Assembly: GCA_019750135.1 (NCBI GenBank)
Contig: JAIEOV010000010.1
Span: 307,878 to 371,877 of the forward strand
Direction: 5' to 3'
Source: Reyranella sp.
GTDB lineage: Bacteria > Pseudomonadota > Alphaproteobacteria > Reyranellales > Reyranellaceae
Length of the DNA: 64,000 nt
Shown: positions 45,501-51,943 of the stretch, piece after piece
How positions within the stretch are numbered: position 1 is the first letter of the stretch
Layout of the letters: every line of letters starts with the position of its first letter
Program-made: the position numbers and the translations under genes
Notes under the pieces: generated by a model
What the model was told of the DNA's origin: nothing
Seen by the model: the letters and a program-made list of their open reading frames with translations, nothing else
Databases searched by the model: none

Positions 45501-47791
45501 GCGATCAGGTCGAGTGCCACCTCCTCCATCGACTTGCCGATTCGCAGGATGCCCGAGCCGCCGATCCCGAGGACCTGCTCATGGACGGCCCGGCTGGCGA
45601 AGACGAGCTTGTGATCGGCATCCCACAGCGAGACGCCATCGGTCATCGTCTCGAGCAGCGTGTCGGTCAGCTTCTGCGCGGCGGCAGCCTTGGCGTGGGC
45701 TCGCTCGAGCTCGACCTCCCGGCGCTTCACGTCGGTGATGTCGCGGCACAGGCCGAGCGTGCGGCCCTGGCCGAGCGGAACGAAGCGGAATTCGAGATAG
45801 GACCCCGACGGGGTCCGGCGTTCGTAGCGGCTGCCGCCCGGCGCGAGCACGCGGGCGATGCGCTCCTCGATCGTCAGGTAGCGGCCGTCAACCTTGGCCC
45901 GATCGCCGTTCTTCTCCAGCGCCTCGATCAGGTCGCGCATCGTGACGCCGATCGCCAGCGTGATCCCGGTGAAGTCGAGCAGCCCGGCGACGGCCTGGTT
46001 GAAGTAGGCGACGCGTTCGCCTTCGAACAGGCAGACCCCGTCCGGGATGCCGCTGATCATCTCCGACATCCGGTTCTGGGTGTCGTTGACCTGCTCGTGC
46101 GCCTGCTTGAGCTCGGTGACGTCGCGGAACACGCCGAGCAGGCGGCCGTCGCTCAGGCGGCGATAATAGCGGTCGATGTGACGTCCCGAGGGAAGCCGCC
46201 GCTCGATGCGGCGGCCGTCGACGATGCGCGCCAGCCGATCTTCCGGCGACAACTTCCGGCCGTCGACCACGACGTGATCACCGATCGACTCCTGGAGGCG
46301 TAGAACGTCGATGACCTCGCGGCCGACCAGCGTCGTGGCCGGGTCGAGGCCGAACAGCGTCGGGATGGCGCCGTTGGCGTATTGCAGCCGCAGATCGGTG
46401 CCGACCAGCACGACGCCGTCGCTCATGTTGTCGAGCATGTCGGTCATGAGCCGCTGCGATCGCGCCGTTTCGGCATGGGCTTTCTCGAGCTCGGCCTGGC
46501 GGTCCTTCAGGTCGGTGATGTCGCGATAGACCACCATCGATCGACCGTCGCCCAGCGAGGCGAAGCGGGCGTCTATGTGGCGGCCCGAGGGCAGCCGTCG
46601 CTCGAAACTCGTCTCTCCGAAGGAGCGCGCGCGCTGGAGGCGTTCGTCGAGGGAGAGCACCCGGCCGTCCTCGACGATGCGATCGCCGGCGGCTTCGAGC
46701 CTATGCACGACCTCCGTCACATCCATGCCGCAAGGGTCCATCGGCCCCGCGAAGCTGAACAGGCCGGCCACCGCCTTGTTGCAATAGACGATGCGGCCGC
46801 GCTCGATCAGGGCGACGCCATCGTGCATGCTGTCGAGCACGGCGCGCATGAGATCGCGCGCCTTGCGCGATTCGTCGCGCGCTTCCTTGAGCTCGTTCTG
46901 GCGTTGCTTGAGTTCCGTCACGTCGCGGTAGAGCCCGAGCAGCCGGCCGTCGCCGACCGGCTTGAACACGAACTCGACGTAGCGGCCGGTCACCAGCCGG
47001 CGGACGAAACGGTTGCCGCGCGGCGCCGCGGCACGCTCGACGCGCTCCTCGGCGGTCAGCACCTGACCGTCCTCGACGGCTTCCTCGCCGGCCGCCATGC
47101 GCGTGCGGGCGATCAGGTCCATGGTCATGCCGAGCTGGATGTAGTCGCGGCCGGGCAGGGTCATGTGCTCACGCAGCGCGGCGTTGACGTAGGCGAGGCG
47201 TCGATCGGCGTCGAACAGCGCCACGCCGTCGGCCATGGTCTCGAGGATGGTGTTGGTCAGGCGATGGGCGTAGGCGAGGTTGTCGCGTGCCTCCCTGAGG
47301 TCGGCCTGACGCTGCTTGAGCTCGGTGATGTCGCGGCAGATGCAGAGGGTGCGCCCGCCGGCGACCGGCCGGAACACGACCTCGCCATGGCGTCGGCGTG
47401 GCAGCTGGCGCTCGAAGCGGCTGCCGCGCGGATCGAAGATCAGCTCCAGGCGCTCGGCGATCGACAAGCGGCGGCCGTCGACCACCGCTTCCTCGCCGGC
47501 GGCTTCGCGGGCCTGCAGGATCGCTTCGGCGGCCATACCGGCCGGCACCGGGCCGACGTTCAGGAACTCTTCCGCCGCCTTGTTCAAGTGAACGATCCGG
47601 CGGTCGGCATCGAACAGCGCCACGCCGTCCGTCATGCCCTCGCACATGGTCCCCATGAGGTCGTGCAGGAAGGCGAGCTCGTCACGCAGGGACGCGGATA
47701 TCTTCGTCTCGCGCGCCAAGGCCGTCTCGGCATGCTGCAACCGTGCAAGGGCGGCCGACAACGTCCCGGGCTGCTGTTGAATGTCCGACAT
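42566..47791 (-). CDS. Cytoplasmic hybrid histidine kinase with nine PAS-like repeats
   Basis: About 1741 residues, no transmembrane helix. Nine tandem PAS_7-like modules of roughly 130 residues each (core [16 protein letters not shown], ending [10 protein letters not shown], then a charged helix) fill the first 1180 or so. HisKA (phospho-His in [12 protein letters not shown]), HATPase_c, a receiver (DIHMPDMDG) and a C-terminal Hpt ([14 protein letters not shown]) follow, so a full phosphorelay lies in one chain. I start at 47791 ([13 protein letters not shown] upstream); ATG at 47836 would add 15 residues. Divergent from a response regulator and next to the peptide cluster. Signal unknown. 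Confidence 0.9.
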   Translation of the reverse strand: MSDIQQQPGTLSAALARLQHAETALARETKISASLRDELAFLHDLMGTMCEGMTDGVALFDADRRIVHLNKAAEEFLNVGPVPAGMAAEAILQAREAAGEEAVVDGRRLSIAERLELIFDPRGSRFERQLPRRRHGEVVFRPVAGGRTLCICRDITELKQRQADLREARDNLAYAHRLTNTILETMADGVALFDADRRLAYVNAALREHMTLPGRDYIQLGMTMDLIARTRMAAGEEAVEDGQVLTAEERVERAAAPRGNRFVRRLVTGRYVEFVFKPVGDGRLLGLYRDVTELKQRQNELKEARDESRKARDLMRAVLDSMHDGVALIERGRIVYCNKAVAGLFSFAGPMDPCGMDVTEVVHRLEAAGDRIVEDGRVLSLDERLQRARSFGETSFERRLPSGRHIDARFASLGDGRSMVVYRDITDLKDRQAELEKAHAETARSQRLMTDMLDNMSDGVVLVGTDLRLQYANGAIPTLFGLDPATTLVGREVIDVLRLQESIGDHVVVDGRKLSPEDRLARIVDGRRIERRLPSGRHIDRYYRRLSDGRLLGVFRDVTELKQAHEQVNDTQNRMSEMISGIPDGVCLFEGERVAYFNQAVAGLLDFTGITLAIGVTMRDLIEALEKNGDRAKVDGRYLTIEERIARVLAPGGSRYERRTPSGSYLEFRFVPLGQGRTLGLCRDITDVKRREVELERAHAKAAAAQKLTDTLLETMTDGVSLWDADHKLVFASRAVHEQVLGIGGSGILRIGKSMEEVALDLIAAGDRAPVKGGGPSVDKLVARIFDPAGFRFERGHPSGRVIEFQFLPMEGGRTIGIHRDITELRQRQSDLERARDEVERSRSLMAAVLNGMPVGVTLFDAEQRLVYANNKLRIRNLKMPDNGIVPIEIKADEMIRAQIEAGDHLYGDDGAPLTLEQRLARTFDPKGSKSLRRIPSGRYLESSFMPLGDGHTLGVYRDITELKQREIDLERARDETVAAQQLTDAVLKGLPIGVALFDAERRLVYTNRKVSVPRAKDSRDGEQQQTTLDDIIRHQMARGDHHYDEHGNILTLEQRIARVTAPDGSSSNRRIPNGRHMEFSFRQLGDGRTLSIVRDITEIKEREGELERARDELDTAHRLTNTILEGMSDGVGLLNADGTMGYINTAVRRMFGFADGEVTTGMSIYDLIRVQAQSGDNVVVDGKTLSIEERVARLRDPRGARFERRLRSGRHIEFTFRPIEGGRTLGLYRDITELKDRQAEIERARDAAEAANQAKSTFLATMSHEIRTPMNGVMGTAELLEREPLAERQKRLVRTIRNSATTLLRIIDDVLDFSKIEAGRMELETAPFQLRALVESTTETLSVQADNKGLRIVTTVADGTPDLVDGDATRFRQILFNLIGNAIKFTDIGEIRVNVSAQPSTEGRVRLSLSVADSGIGMTEEQRARLFQPFSQADSSTTRRYGGTGLGLSIVRRLAELMGGGVTVASVPGKGSTFTVTLDLALGHDATEAAPLTPRSTTSRIGGRVLAVDDYPINLEVLMGQLEVLGVPVDTAADGLEALNRWREQSYALVLTDIHMPDMDGFELTRQIRAEEALTRSSRRTPIVALTANALKGEAERCLAAGMDGYLTKPLTLDRLRDTVEKWLGAESAAATAAFDPASIGSAIDRSVVAQMFGDNPQMIERVLGRFADSGEKLVADITAGTGDPRRVADLAHKLKGAARAAGASRLGDLAAILEQSSDPASIAALAVEWRRVAAALKAQ

Positions 47792-47856
47792 GCCGCACCT
47801 TACGACCGGAGGTGTTTCCCGCTGGTCACGCGGCATGCCGTTAATGTTTCATTGGT

Positions 47857-47889
47857 TACGCGATGCGTATGTTATTGCAGTTTAACTGC
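47857..47889. promoter_or_regulatory. Dyads in the kinase/response-regulator intergenic region
   Basis: TACGC-GAT-GCGTA (47857-47869) and GCAGTT-T-AACTGC (47877-47889) are perfect inverted repeats. They are in the AT-richest part of the divergent gap, which also repeats TTTGCAG/ATTGCAG. Candidate binding sites for the adjacent OmpR-type regulator. Confidence 0.45.
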
Positions 47890-48020
47890 GGCTTCACAGT
47901 AGTTGAAGAAATATTTGCAGTATTTTTGCGCTTGTGGACCTCGAACAAAGGCAGTCCAGTAACAACTATTTGCAGCAGTTTCGCCAAAGGCGGGTTTCCT
48001 GCTGCGAAGTACTGCGCTAG

Positions 48021-48752
48021 GTGTTCTCAGTGGCGAAGCAGAAAGATGCTAGACCCCACGTGATCGTGGTCGAGGACGAGCAATTCCAACGCGAGACCTT
48101 GATCGATTTCCTGGGGAACAACGGTTACCGCACGTCGGGCGTGGAGTCCGGCGCGGCGCTGCGCAAGCTGGTGGAAAAGGATCCGCCGGCCTTGGTGCTG
48201 CTGGATCTCCGTTTGCCCGGCGGTGAGGACGGGTTTGCGCTGGCGCGCTTCATGCGCGAGCGCAGCCGCAAGGTCGGCATCATCATGGTGACGGCGAGCG
48301 GCGACACGATCGACCAGGTGGTCGGCCTTGAAACCGGCGCAGACGACTACATCGCCAAGCCGTACGAACCGCGCGCGCTGCTGGCCCGCATCAAGGCCGT
48401 GCTGCGTCGCGCCGGGGGGGCGGAAGCAGCGACCCCCAGTGCGCGGGTACGCATGGGCAAATGCCTGCTCGACCTGGAATCGCGGCGGCTGACGGCGCTC
48501 TCGGGCGAGGAGATCCCGCTGCGCTCCGGCGAATTCGAGCTGCTGCGGCTGTTCGCGGAGAACCCCAACCGGCCGCTCAGCCGCGACTGGCTGCTGGAGA
48601 CGACCAGCCATCGCGAAATGGAGGCCTTCGACCGGGCGATCGACATCCGTGTCCTGCGCATCCGCCGCAAGGTCGAGGTCGATCCGGCGCGTCCGACGTC
48701 GATTCGCACGGTGCGTAGCGCGGGCTACATGTTCGTGCCGCCGGAAGACTAG
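48021..48752 (+). CDS. OmpR/PhoB-family response regulator
   Basis: 243 residues. The receiver has VIVVEDEQFQRETLIDFL, phospho-Asp in VLLDLRLPGGEDG and the Lys in YIAKPYEPRALLARI. The winged helix (EEIPLRSGEFELLRLFAENPNRPLSRDWLLE, RVLRIRRKVEVDP) follows. The start is GTG 48021, or GTG 48030 behind TAGGTG. Divergent from the nine-PAS kinase, the natural partner although that kinase ends in an Hpt. It ends 132 bp before the first peptide gene, so the peptide cassettes are likely targets. Confidence 0.92.
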   Translation: MFSVAKQKDARPHVIVVEDEQFQRETLIDFLGNNGYRTSGVESGAALRKLVEKDPPALVLLDLRLPGGEDGFALARFMRERSRKVGIIMVTASGDTIDQVVGLETGADDYIAKPYEPRALLARIKAVLRRAGGAEAATPSARVRMGKCLLDLESRRLTALSGEEIPLRSGEFELLRLFAENPNRPLSRDWLLETTSHREMEAFDRAIDIRVLRIRRKVEVDPARPTSIRTVRSAGYMFVPPED

Positions 48753-48793
48753 GGCGGGCCGCGACCGCGTTACCAAGGAAACCTATGGCGCGG

Positions 48794-48884
48794 TTCGCGC
48801 AGTCCTCGGGAAACCTGGCGGCCATACCTTGGCACCATCGACGGACGGCATCCCGCCGCCCCGACCCAACCAAGGGAGATAGTC
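48794..48884 (+). repeat. Peptide-cassette upstream block, copy 1
   Basis: Starts TTCGCGCAGTCCTCGGGAAAC and contains the shared TACCTTGGCACCATCGACGG and GCATCCCGCCG, ending at the ribosome site AGGGAGA. It lacks the GCAACAGACGAAACC start found in copies 2-4. Likely promoter and 5' leader of peptide gene 1; no sigma consensus recognised. Confidence 0.75.
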
Positions 48885-49061
48885 ATGATTGCCAAGATCC
48901 GCGAACTGAACCTCGACGACCTCAAGACCGTTTCCGGCGGCGCCGGGCAGATGGCTCCGCCGAAGGCACCGACCTCCGCCATGCAGGCCCAGGCCCAGAT
49001 CGCGGTGGCGCCGAGCCGCCCCCTGTCGGCGCAGGTCAACCTGCTGGTGGCTCGCCTGTAA
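48885..49061 (+). CDS. Double-glycine leader peptide 1
   Basis: 58 residues. The leader MIAKIRELNLDDLKTVSGG is cut after Gly19 by C39 exporters. It shows the consensus Leu at -12, acid at -8, hydrophobic at -7 and -4, GG at -2/-1. The predicted 39-residue mature peptide has no Cys and contains alternating AMQAQAQIAVAP and a basic C-terminus (VARL). It is the most diverged of the first four. Ribosome site AGGGAGA. It ends before its own terminator. Secretion by the exporter at 51.9 kb is inferred. Confidence 0.9.
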   Translation: MIAKIRELNLDDLKTVSGGAGQMAPPKAPTSAMQAQAQIAVAPSRPLSAQVNLLVARL

Positions 49062-49090
49062 CCCGCTCATCCTTCTCTCTCTCTTCCTCA

Positions 49091-49127
49091 GGCGGCGCCC
49101 TCACCAGAGCGGCGCCGCTTCTCTTTT
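49091..49127 (+). terminator. Intrinsic terminator after peptide 1
   Basis: Stem GCGGCGCC (49092-49099) with GGCGCCGC (49111-49118), 11-base loop, tail TTCTCTTTT. Confidence 0.85.
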
Positions 49128-49152
49128 GCGGCCTGGGCATCGCGGCCGCGGC

Positions 49153-49268
49153 GGCAACAGACGAAACCAATCGCGCCCCTCGCGCAGTCCTCGGGAAACC
49201 TGGCGACCCTACCTTGGCGTCATCGACGGACGGCATCCCGCCGGCCGGACCAACCAAAGGAGATACTC
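49153..49268 (+). repeat. Peptide-cassette upstream block, copy 2
   Basis: 116 bp from GCAACAGACGAAACCAAT to the ATG, with CGCGCAGTCCTCGGGAAAC, TACCTTGG and ATCGACGGACGGCATCCCG. Copies 2, 3 and 4 have exactly this 116-bp spacing. Ribosome site AAAGGAGA. Confidence 0.8.
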
Positions 49269-49457
49269 ATGACTGCCAAGATCCGTGAATTGAACCTCGA
49301 TGACGTCAAGGCCGTTTCGGGTGGCGTTTCGATCCCGACCAAGCAGCAGGTCATGGCCAACAGCGCGAGCCTGTCCGTGAGCCTGCCGAGCGGCCTCAAC
49401 ACGGCGCTGGCCAAGCCGACCCTGTCGTCGAGCCTCATCGTGTCCTCGATCCGCTGA
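49269..49457 (+). CDS. Double-glycine leader peptide 2
   Basis: 62 residues with leader MTAKIRELNLDDVKAVSGG (19 aa) and a 43-residue mature part. The core NSASLSVSLPSG alternates Ser and apolar residues, then NTALAKP and TLSSSLIVSSIR. No Cys, Trp or Tyr. About +3 net charge by count of Lys and Arg. Closely related to peptides 3 and 4, so tandem duplication is clear. Possible roles are bacteriocin, signal or self-assembling secreted peptide. Confidence 0.92.
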   Translation: MTAKIRELNLDDVKAVSGGVSIPTKQQVMANSASLSVSLPSGLNTALAKPTLSSSLIVSSIR

Positions 49458-49488
49458 ACAGCCGATCTCTCACTCCCTCTCTCTCCCA

Positions 49489-49525
49489 GGCGGCGCCCTC
49501 TCCCGAGTGGCGCCGCTTCTCTTTT
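49489..49525 (+). terminator. Intrinsic terminator after peptide 2
   Basis: Stem GCGGCGCC (49490-49497) with GGCGCCGC (49509-49516), tail TTCTCTTTT. Confidence 0.88.
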
Positions 49526-49552
49526 GGGCCGAGCGCATTACGACCGCCGCGC

Positions 49553-49668
49553 GGCAACAGGCGAAACCAATCGAGCGCTTCGCGCAGTCTTCGGGAAACG
49601 TGACGGCAATACCTTGGCACCATCGACGGACGGCATCCCGCCGGCCAGACCAACCAAAGGAGATACTC
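49553..49668 (+). repeat. Peptide-cassette upstream block, copy 3
   Basis: Starts GCAACAGGCGAAACCAATCG. Contains CGCGCAGTCTTCGGGAAACG, ATACCTTGGCACCATCGACG and ribosome site AAAGGAGA. 116 bp to the ATG, as in copies 2 and 4. Confidence 0.8.
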
Positions 49669-49869
49669 ATGATTGCCAAGATCCGCGAACTGAACCTCGA
49701 TGACGTCAAGGCCGTTTCGGGTGGCGTTTCGATCCCGACCAGGCAGCAGGTCATGGCCAACAGCGCGACCATGAACATGACCATGAGCGTGCCGAGCGGC
49801 GTCAACACGGCGCTGGCCAAGCCGCCGACCTCCTCCGCTCTGGTCGCTTCCGCGATCCGCTACAGCTGA
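49669..49869 (+). CDS. Double-glycine leader peptide 3
   Basis: 66 residues with leader MIAKIRELNLDDVKAVSGG and a 47-residue mature part. The alternating stretch is Met-rich (NSATMNMTMSVPSG), followed by NTALAKPPTSSALVASAIRYS. The extra C-terminal Tyr-Ser is unique to this copy. The ATG at 49669 is fixed by the shared leader and by AAAGGAGA; a longer frame upstream is not used. Own terminator downstream. Confidence 0.92.
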   Translation: MIAKIRELNLDDVKAVSGGVSIPTRQQVMANSATMNMTMSVPSGVNTALAKPPTSSALVASAIRYS

Positions 49870-49892
49870 TCCCTCACTCTCCCTCCCTCCCA

Positions 49893-49929
49893 GGCGGCGC
49901 CCTCACCCGAGTGGCGCCGCTTCTCTTTT
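49893..49929 (+). terminator. Intrinsic terminator after peptide 3
   Basis: Stem GCGGCGCC (49894-49901) with GGCGCCGC (49913-49920), tail TTCTCTTTT. Confidence 0.88.
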
Positions 49930-49955
49930 GCGGCGAGGGCTTCGAGGCTGAGGCG

Positions 49956-50071
49956 GCAACAGACGAAACCAACCGCGCGCTTCGCGCAGTCCTCGGGAAA
50001 CGTGACGGCACTACCTTGGCACCATCGACGGACGGCATCCCGCCGCCCACGACCCAACCAAGGAGATACTC
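49956..50071 (+). repeat. Peptide-cassette upstream block, copy 4
   Basis: Starts GCAACAGACGAAACCAACCG and keeps CGCGCAGTCCTCGGGAAACG, TACCTTGGCACCATCGACGG and AAGGAGA. 116 bp to the ATG. Confidence 0.8.
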
Positions 50072-50266
50072 ATGATTGCCAAGATCCGCGAACTGAACCT
50101 CGATGACGTCAAGGCCGTTTCGGGTGGCGTTACGATCCCCACCAAGCAGCAGGTCATCGCCAACAGCGCGACCATGAACATGACCATGAGCATGCCGAGT
50201 GGAGTCAACACGGCGCTGGCCAAGCCGACCCTGTCGTCGAGCCTCCTCGTTTCCTCGATCCGCTGA
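50072..50266 (+). CDS. Double-glycine leader peptide 4
   Basis: 64 residues with leader MIAKIRELNLDDVKAVSGG and a 45-residue mature part. It combines the Met-rich core of peptide 3 (NSATMNMTMSMPSG) with the C-terminus of peptide 2 (TLSSSLLVSSIR), so it looks like an intermediate or a product of recombination between copies. No Cys. Confidence 0.92.
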   Translation: MIAKIRELNLDDVKAVSGGVTIPTKQQVIANSATMNMTMSMPSGVNTALAKPTLSSSLLVSSIR

Positions 50267-50295
50267 ACGGCCGATCCCTCGCTCCTTCTCTCCCA

Positions 50296-50334
50296 GGCGG
50301 CGCCCCTCACCCGAGTGGCGTCGCTTCTCTTTTG
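50296..50334 (+). terminator. Intrinsic terminator after peptide 4
   Basis: Stem GCGGCGCC (50297-50304) with GGCGTCGC (50317-50324). The one changed base gives a G:U wobble, so the RNA stem is kept. Tail TTCTCTTTT. Confidence 0.85.
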
Positions 50335-50361
50335 AGTCGGTCCGTGATCTCCCCGCCCCAA

Positions 50362-50382
50362 GCAACATACGAAACCAAATCG
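50362..50382 (+). repeat. Partial peptide-cassette upstream block, copy 5
   Basis: GCAACATACGAAACCAAATC matches the first 20 bp of copies 2-4, but the rest of the block is lost or diverged. 91 bp before peptide gene 5. Confidence 0.6.
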
Positions 50383-50452
50383 AACGATCGAGCAGCCATC
50401 CGGCAACCGACGCCCTTTACCGTTGCACTGCACGCCAAGAGGAGTTGCCGCG

Positions 50453-50617
50453 ATGACCAAGGGAATGTTCGAGCTGAAGCCGGAGGAGCTTCGCGCCGTG
50501 ATCGGCGGGGCGACCTACTACACCTCGGTCAACAAGCTGCCCACCTCACCGGTCGTCCTCGACCTTGCGCGGTTGCCGTCGGCACCCGCAGCCACCGATC
50601 GGCTGGCCAGCCGCTAA
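50453..50617 (+). CDS. Double-glycine leader peptide 5 (divergent)
   Basis: 54 residues. The leader MTKGMFELKPEELRAVIGG differs in sequence but keeps the same 19-residue length and the Leu -12, Glu -8, Leu -7, Val -4 and GG positions. The 35-residue mature part (ATYYTSVNKLPTSPVVLDLARLPSAPA...) is unlike the others. It has no terminator and ends 13 bp before the adaptor gene, so it is probably cotranscribed with the exporter. It could be the partner or a regulator of peptides 1-4. Ribosome site AGAGGAG. Confidence 0.88.
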   Translation: MTKGMFELKPEELRAVIGGATYYTSVNKLPTSPVVLDLARLPSAPAATDRLASR

Positions 50618-50630
50618 TCGGAGCCGCGCC

Positions 50631-51902
50631 ATGACCGACAACGCAACCGCCCGGCCCCCGTTGTTCCGCCCCGAAGTCGCCCAGCGCAATTGGGAGCTGC
50701 TCGCGTCGAAGGGCCTGATGCCGCGGCCGCCGCTCTTCACCGGCGCCATCATCGCTCTTCTGCTCGTCGCCTTCGCCGGCGGCGCCTTCTTCCTCGCCCG
50801 CGGCGCCGTCCCTCGGGTCGAATCGGCGCAAGGCTATCTCGAGCCCGCCGGTGGCGTGGCTCGCGTGCGGGCGCCGCGCCAGGCGATCGTCGAAGCCGTC
50901 CACGTCAAGGATGGCCAGCTCGTGCAGCGCGGCGACCTGCTCGTCACCTTGCAATCCGGCCAGATCACGCCGTCGGGCGCCACGGCCGAGACGCAGATCT
51001 CCGGCCAGCTGCAGACCCAGCGGCAGGATATCGAGGCCCAGCTGAGCCGCGAGCAGGACTGGCGGCGGAACGAAGAGCGCCGGCTGATCGCCAAGGTCGA
51101 CGACCTGGTTCACGACCTCGACTTGCTCGAGCGCAACATCGCCACGCAGCAGGAGCAGATGGCCCTCGCGCAACGCCAGGCCGAGCGCATCCGCAATCTC
51201 GCCGAGCGCGGCACCATCTCGCTCGACGAGCTGCAGCGCCGCGAGATTGCCGCCCTCAACCAGAAGCTCGCGGTCCAGACCTCAGAGCGTGAGCAATCCG
51301 CAAAGCGTGCGGAGCTGGTGCAGGCGCGCATTGCCCTCGAGCAGCTGCCGACCTTGGCCAGCGAGCGTCAGCGTACGCTGCGCGACTCGCTGGCCAATAC
51401 CCAGCAACGCCTGATCGAGCTCGAGGCGCGCCGCTCCGTCGTCGTGCGCGCGCCGACGGCCGGCCGCCTCGCCGCCATCCCGGCGCTGGCCGGCTCGGCT
51501 ATCGAGAACGGCGGACTGATCGCCACCATCGTGCCCGACGGCGCCGAGCTCAGGGCCCGACTGTTCGTGCCGACGCGGTCGATCGGCAAGGTCCATGCTG
51601 GCCAGGCGGTCGCGCTGCGCTACGACGCCTTCCCGTACCAGAAGTACGGCTCGTTCAAGGGCCGCGTCGAAGACGTCTCGAGCTCGGTGCTGCTGCCGCA
51701 GGAGATCGAGAAGGTGGCGCCGGTGAAGGTCGGCGAGCCGGCCTACGTGCTCGAGGTCGTGCTCGAACGCCAGACCGTGCCGTCGGGAGGCGCCGGGCTG
51801 GCGCAGCTGCGTCCCGACATGACGCTCACCGCCATGATCGAGATCGACCGTCGTCCGCTGCTCGCCTGGATCGGCGACAGCCTGTTCGGCATTTCCCAGT
51901 AA
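50631..51902 (+). CDS. HlyD-family secretion adaptor of the peptide exporter
   Basis: 423 residues. One N-terminal transmembrane helix (FTGAIIALLLVAFAGGAFFLA) is followed by a lipoyl half-motif (VRAPRQAIVEAVHVKDGQLVQRGD), a long coiled coil of about 160 residues rich in Arg/Glu/Gln, the second half-motif (VVVRAPTAGRLAAIPAL) and a beta-barrel. This is the CvaA/LagD-accessory type that bridges the periplasm. It lies between peptide 5 and the ABC exporter (41 bp). An outer-membrane TolC partner is not in the window. Confidence 0.93.
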   Translation: MTDNATARPPLFRPEVAQRNWELLASKGLMPRPPLFTGAIIALLLVAFAGGAFFLARGAVPRVESAQGYLEPAGGVARVRAPRQAIVEAVHVKDGQLVQRGDLLVTLQSGQITPSGATAETQISGQLQTQRQDIEAQLSREQDWRRNEERRLIAKVDDLVHDLDLLERNIATQQEQMALAQRQAERIRNLAERGTISLDELQRREIAALNQKLAVQTSEREQSAKRAELVQARIALEQLPTLASERQRTLRDSLANTQQRLIELEARRSVVVRAPTAGRLAAIPALAGSAIENGGLIATIVPDGAELRARLFVPTRSIGKVHAGQAVALRYDAFPYQKYGSFKGRVEDVSSSVLLPQEIEKVAPVKVGEPAYVLEVVLERQTVPSGGAGLAQLRPDMTLTAMIEIDRRPLLAWIGDSLFGISQ

Positions 51903-51943
51903 CCCCCCCAGTAACCCCATCGCATCGCGGGGAGACCGTCATC

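Noticed and set aside
48810..48840. Sigma-54 promoter (TGGC...TTGGCA) upstream of the peptide genes
   Set aside because: The GG and GC elements are 2 bp too far apart, and the TGGC half is not conserved in copies 3 and 4.
48794..50382. Regularly spaced repeats, considered as a CRISPR-like array
   Set aside because: Units are about 400 bp and contain conserved genes and terminators; repeats are long, diverged and not separated by unique short spacers. No cas genes.
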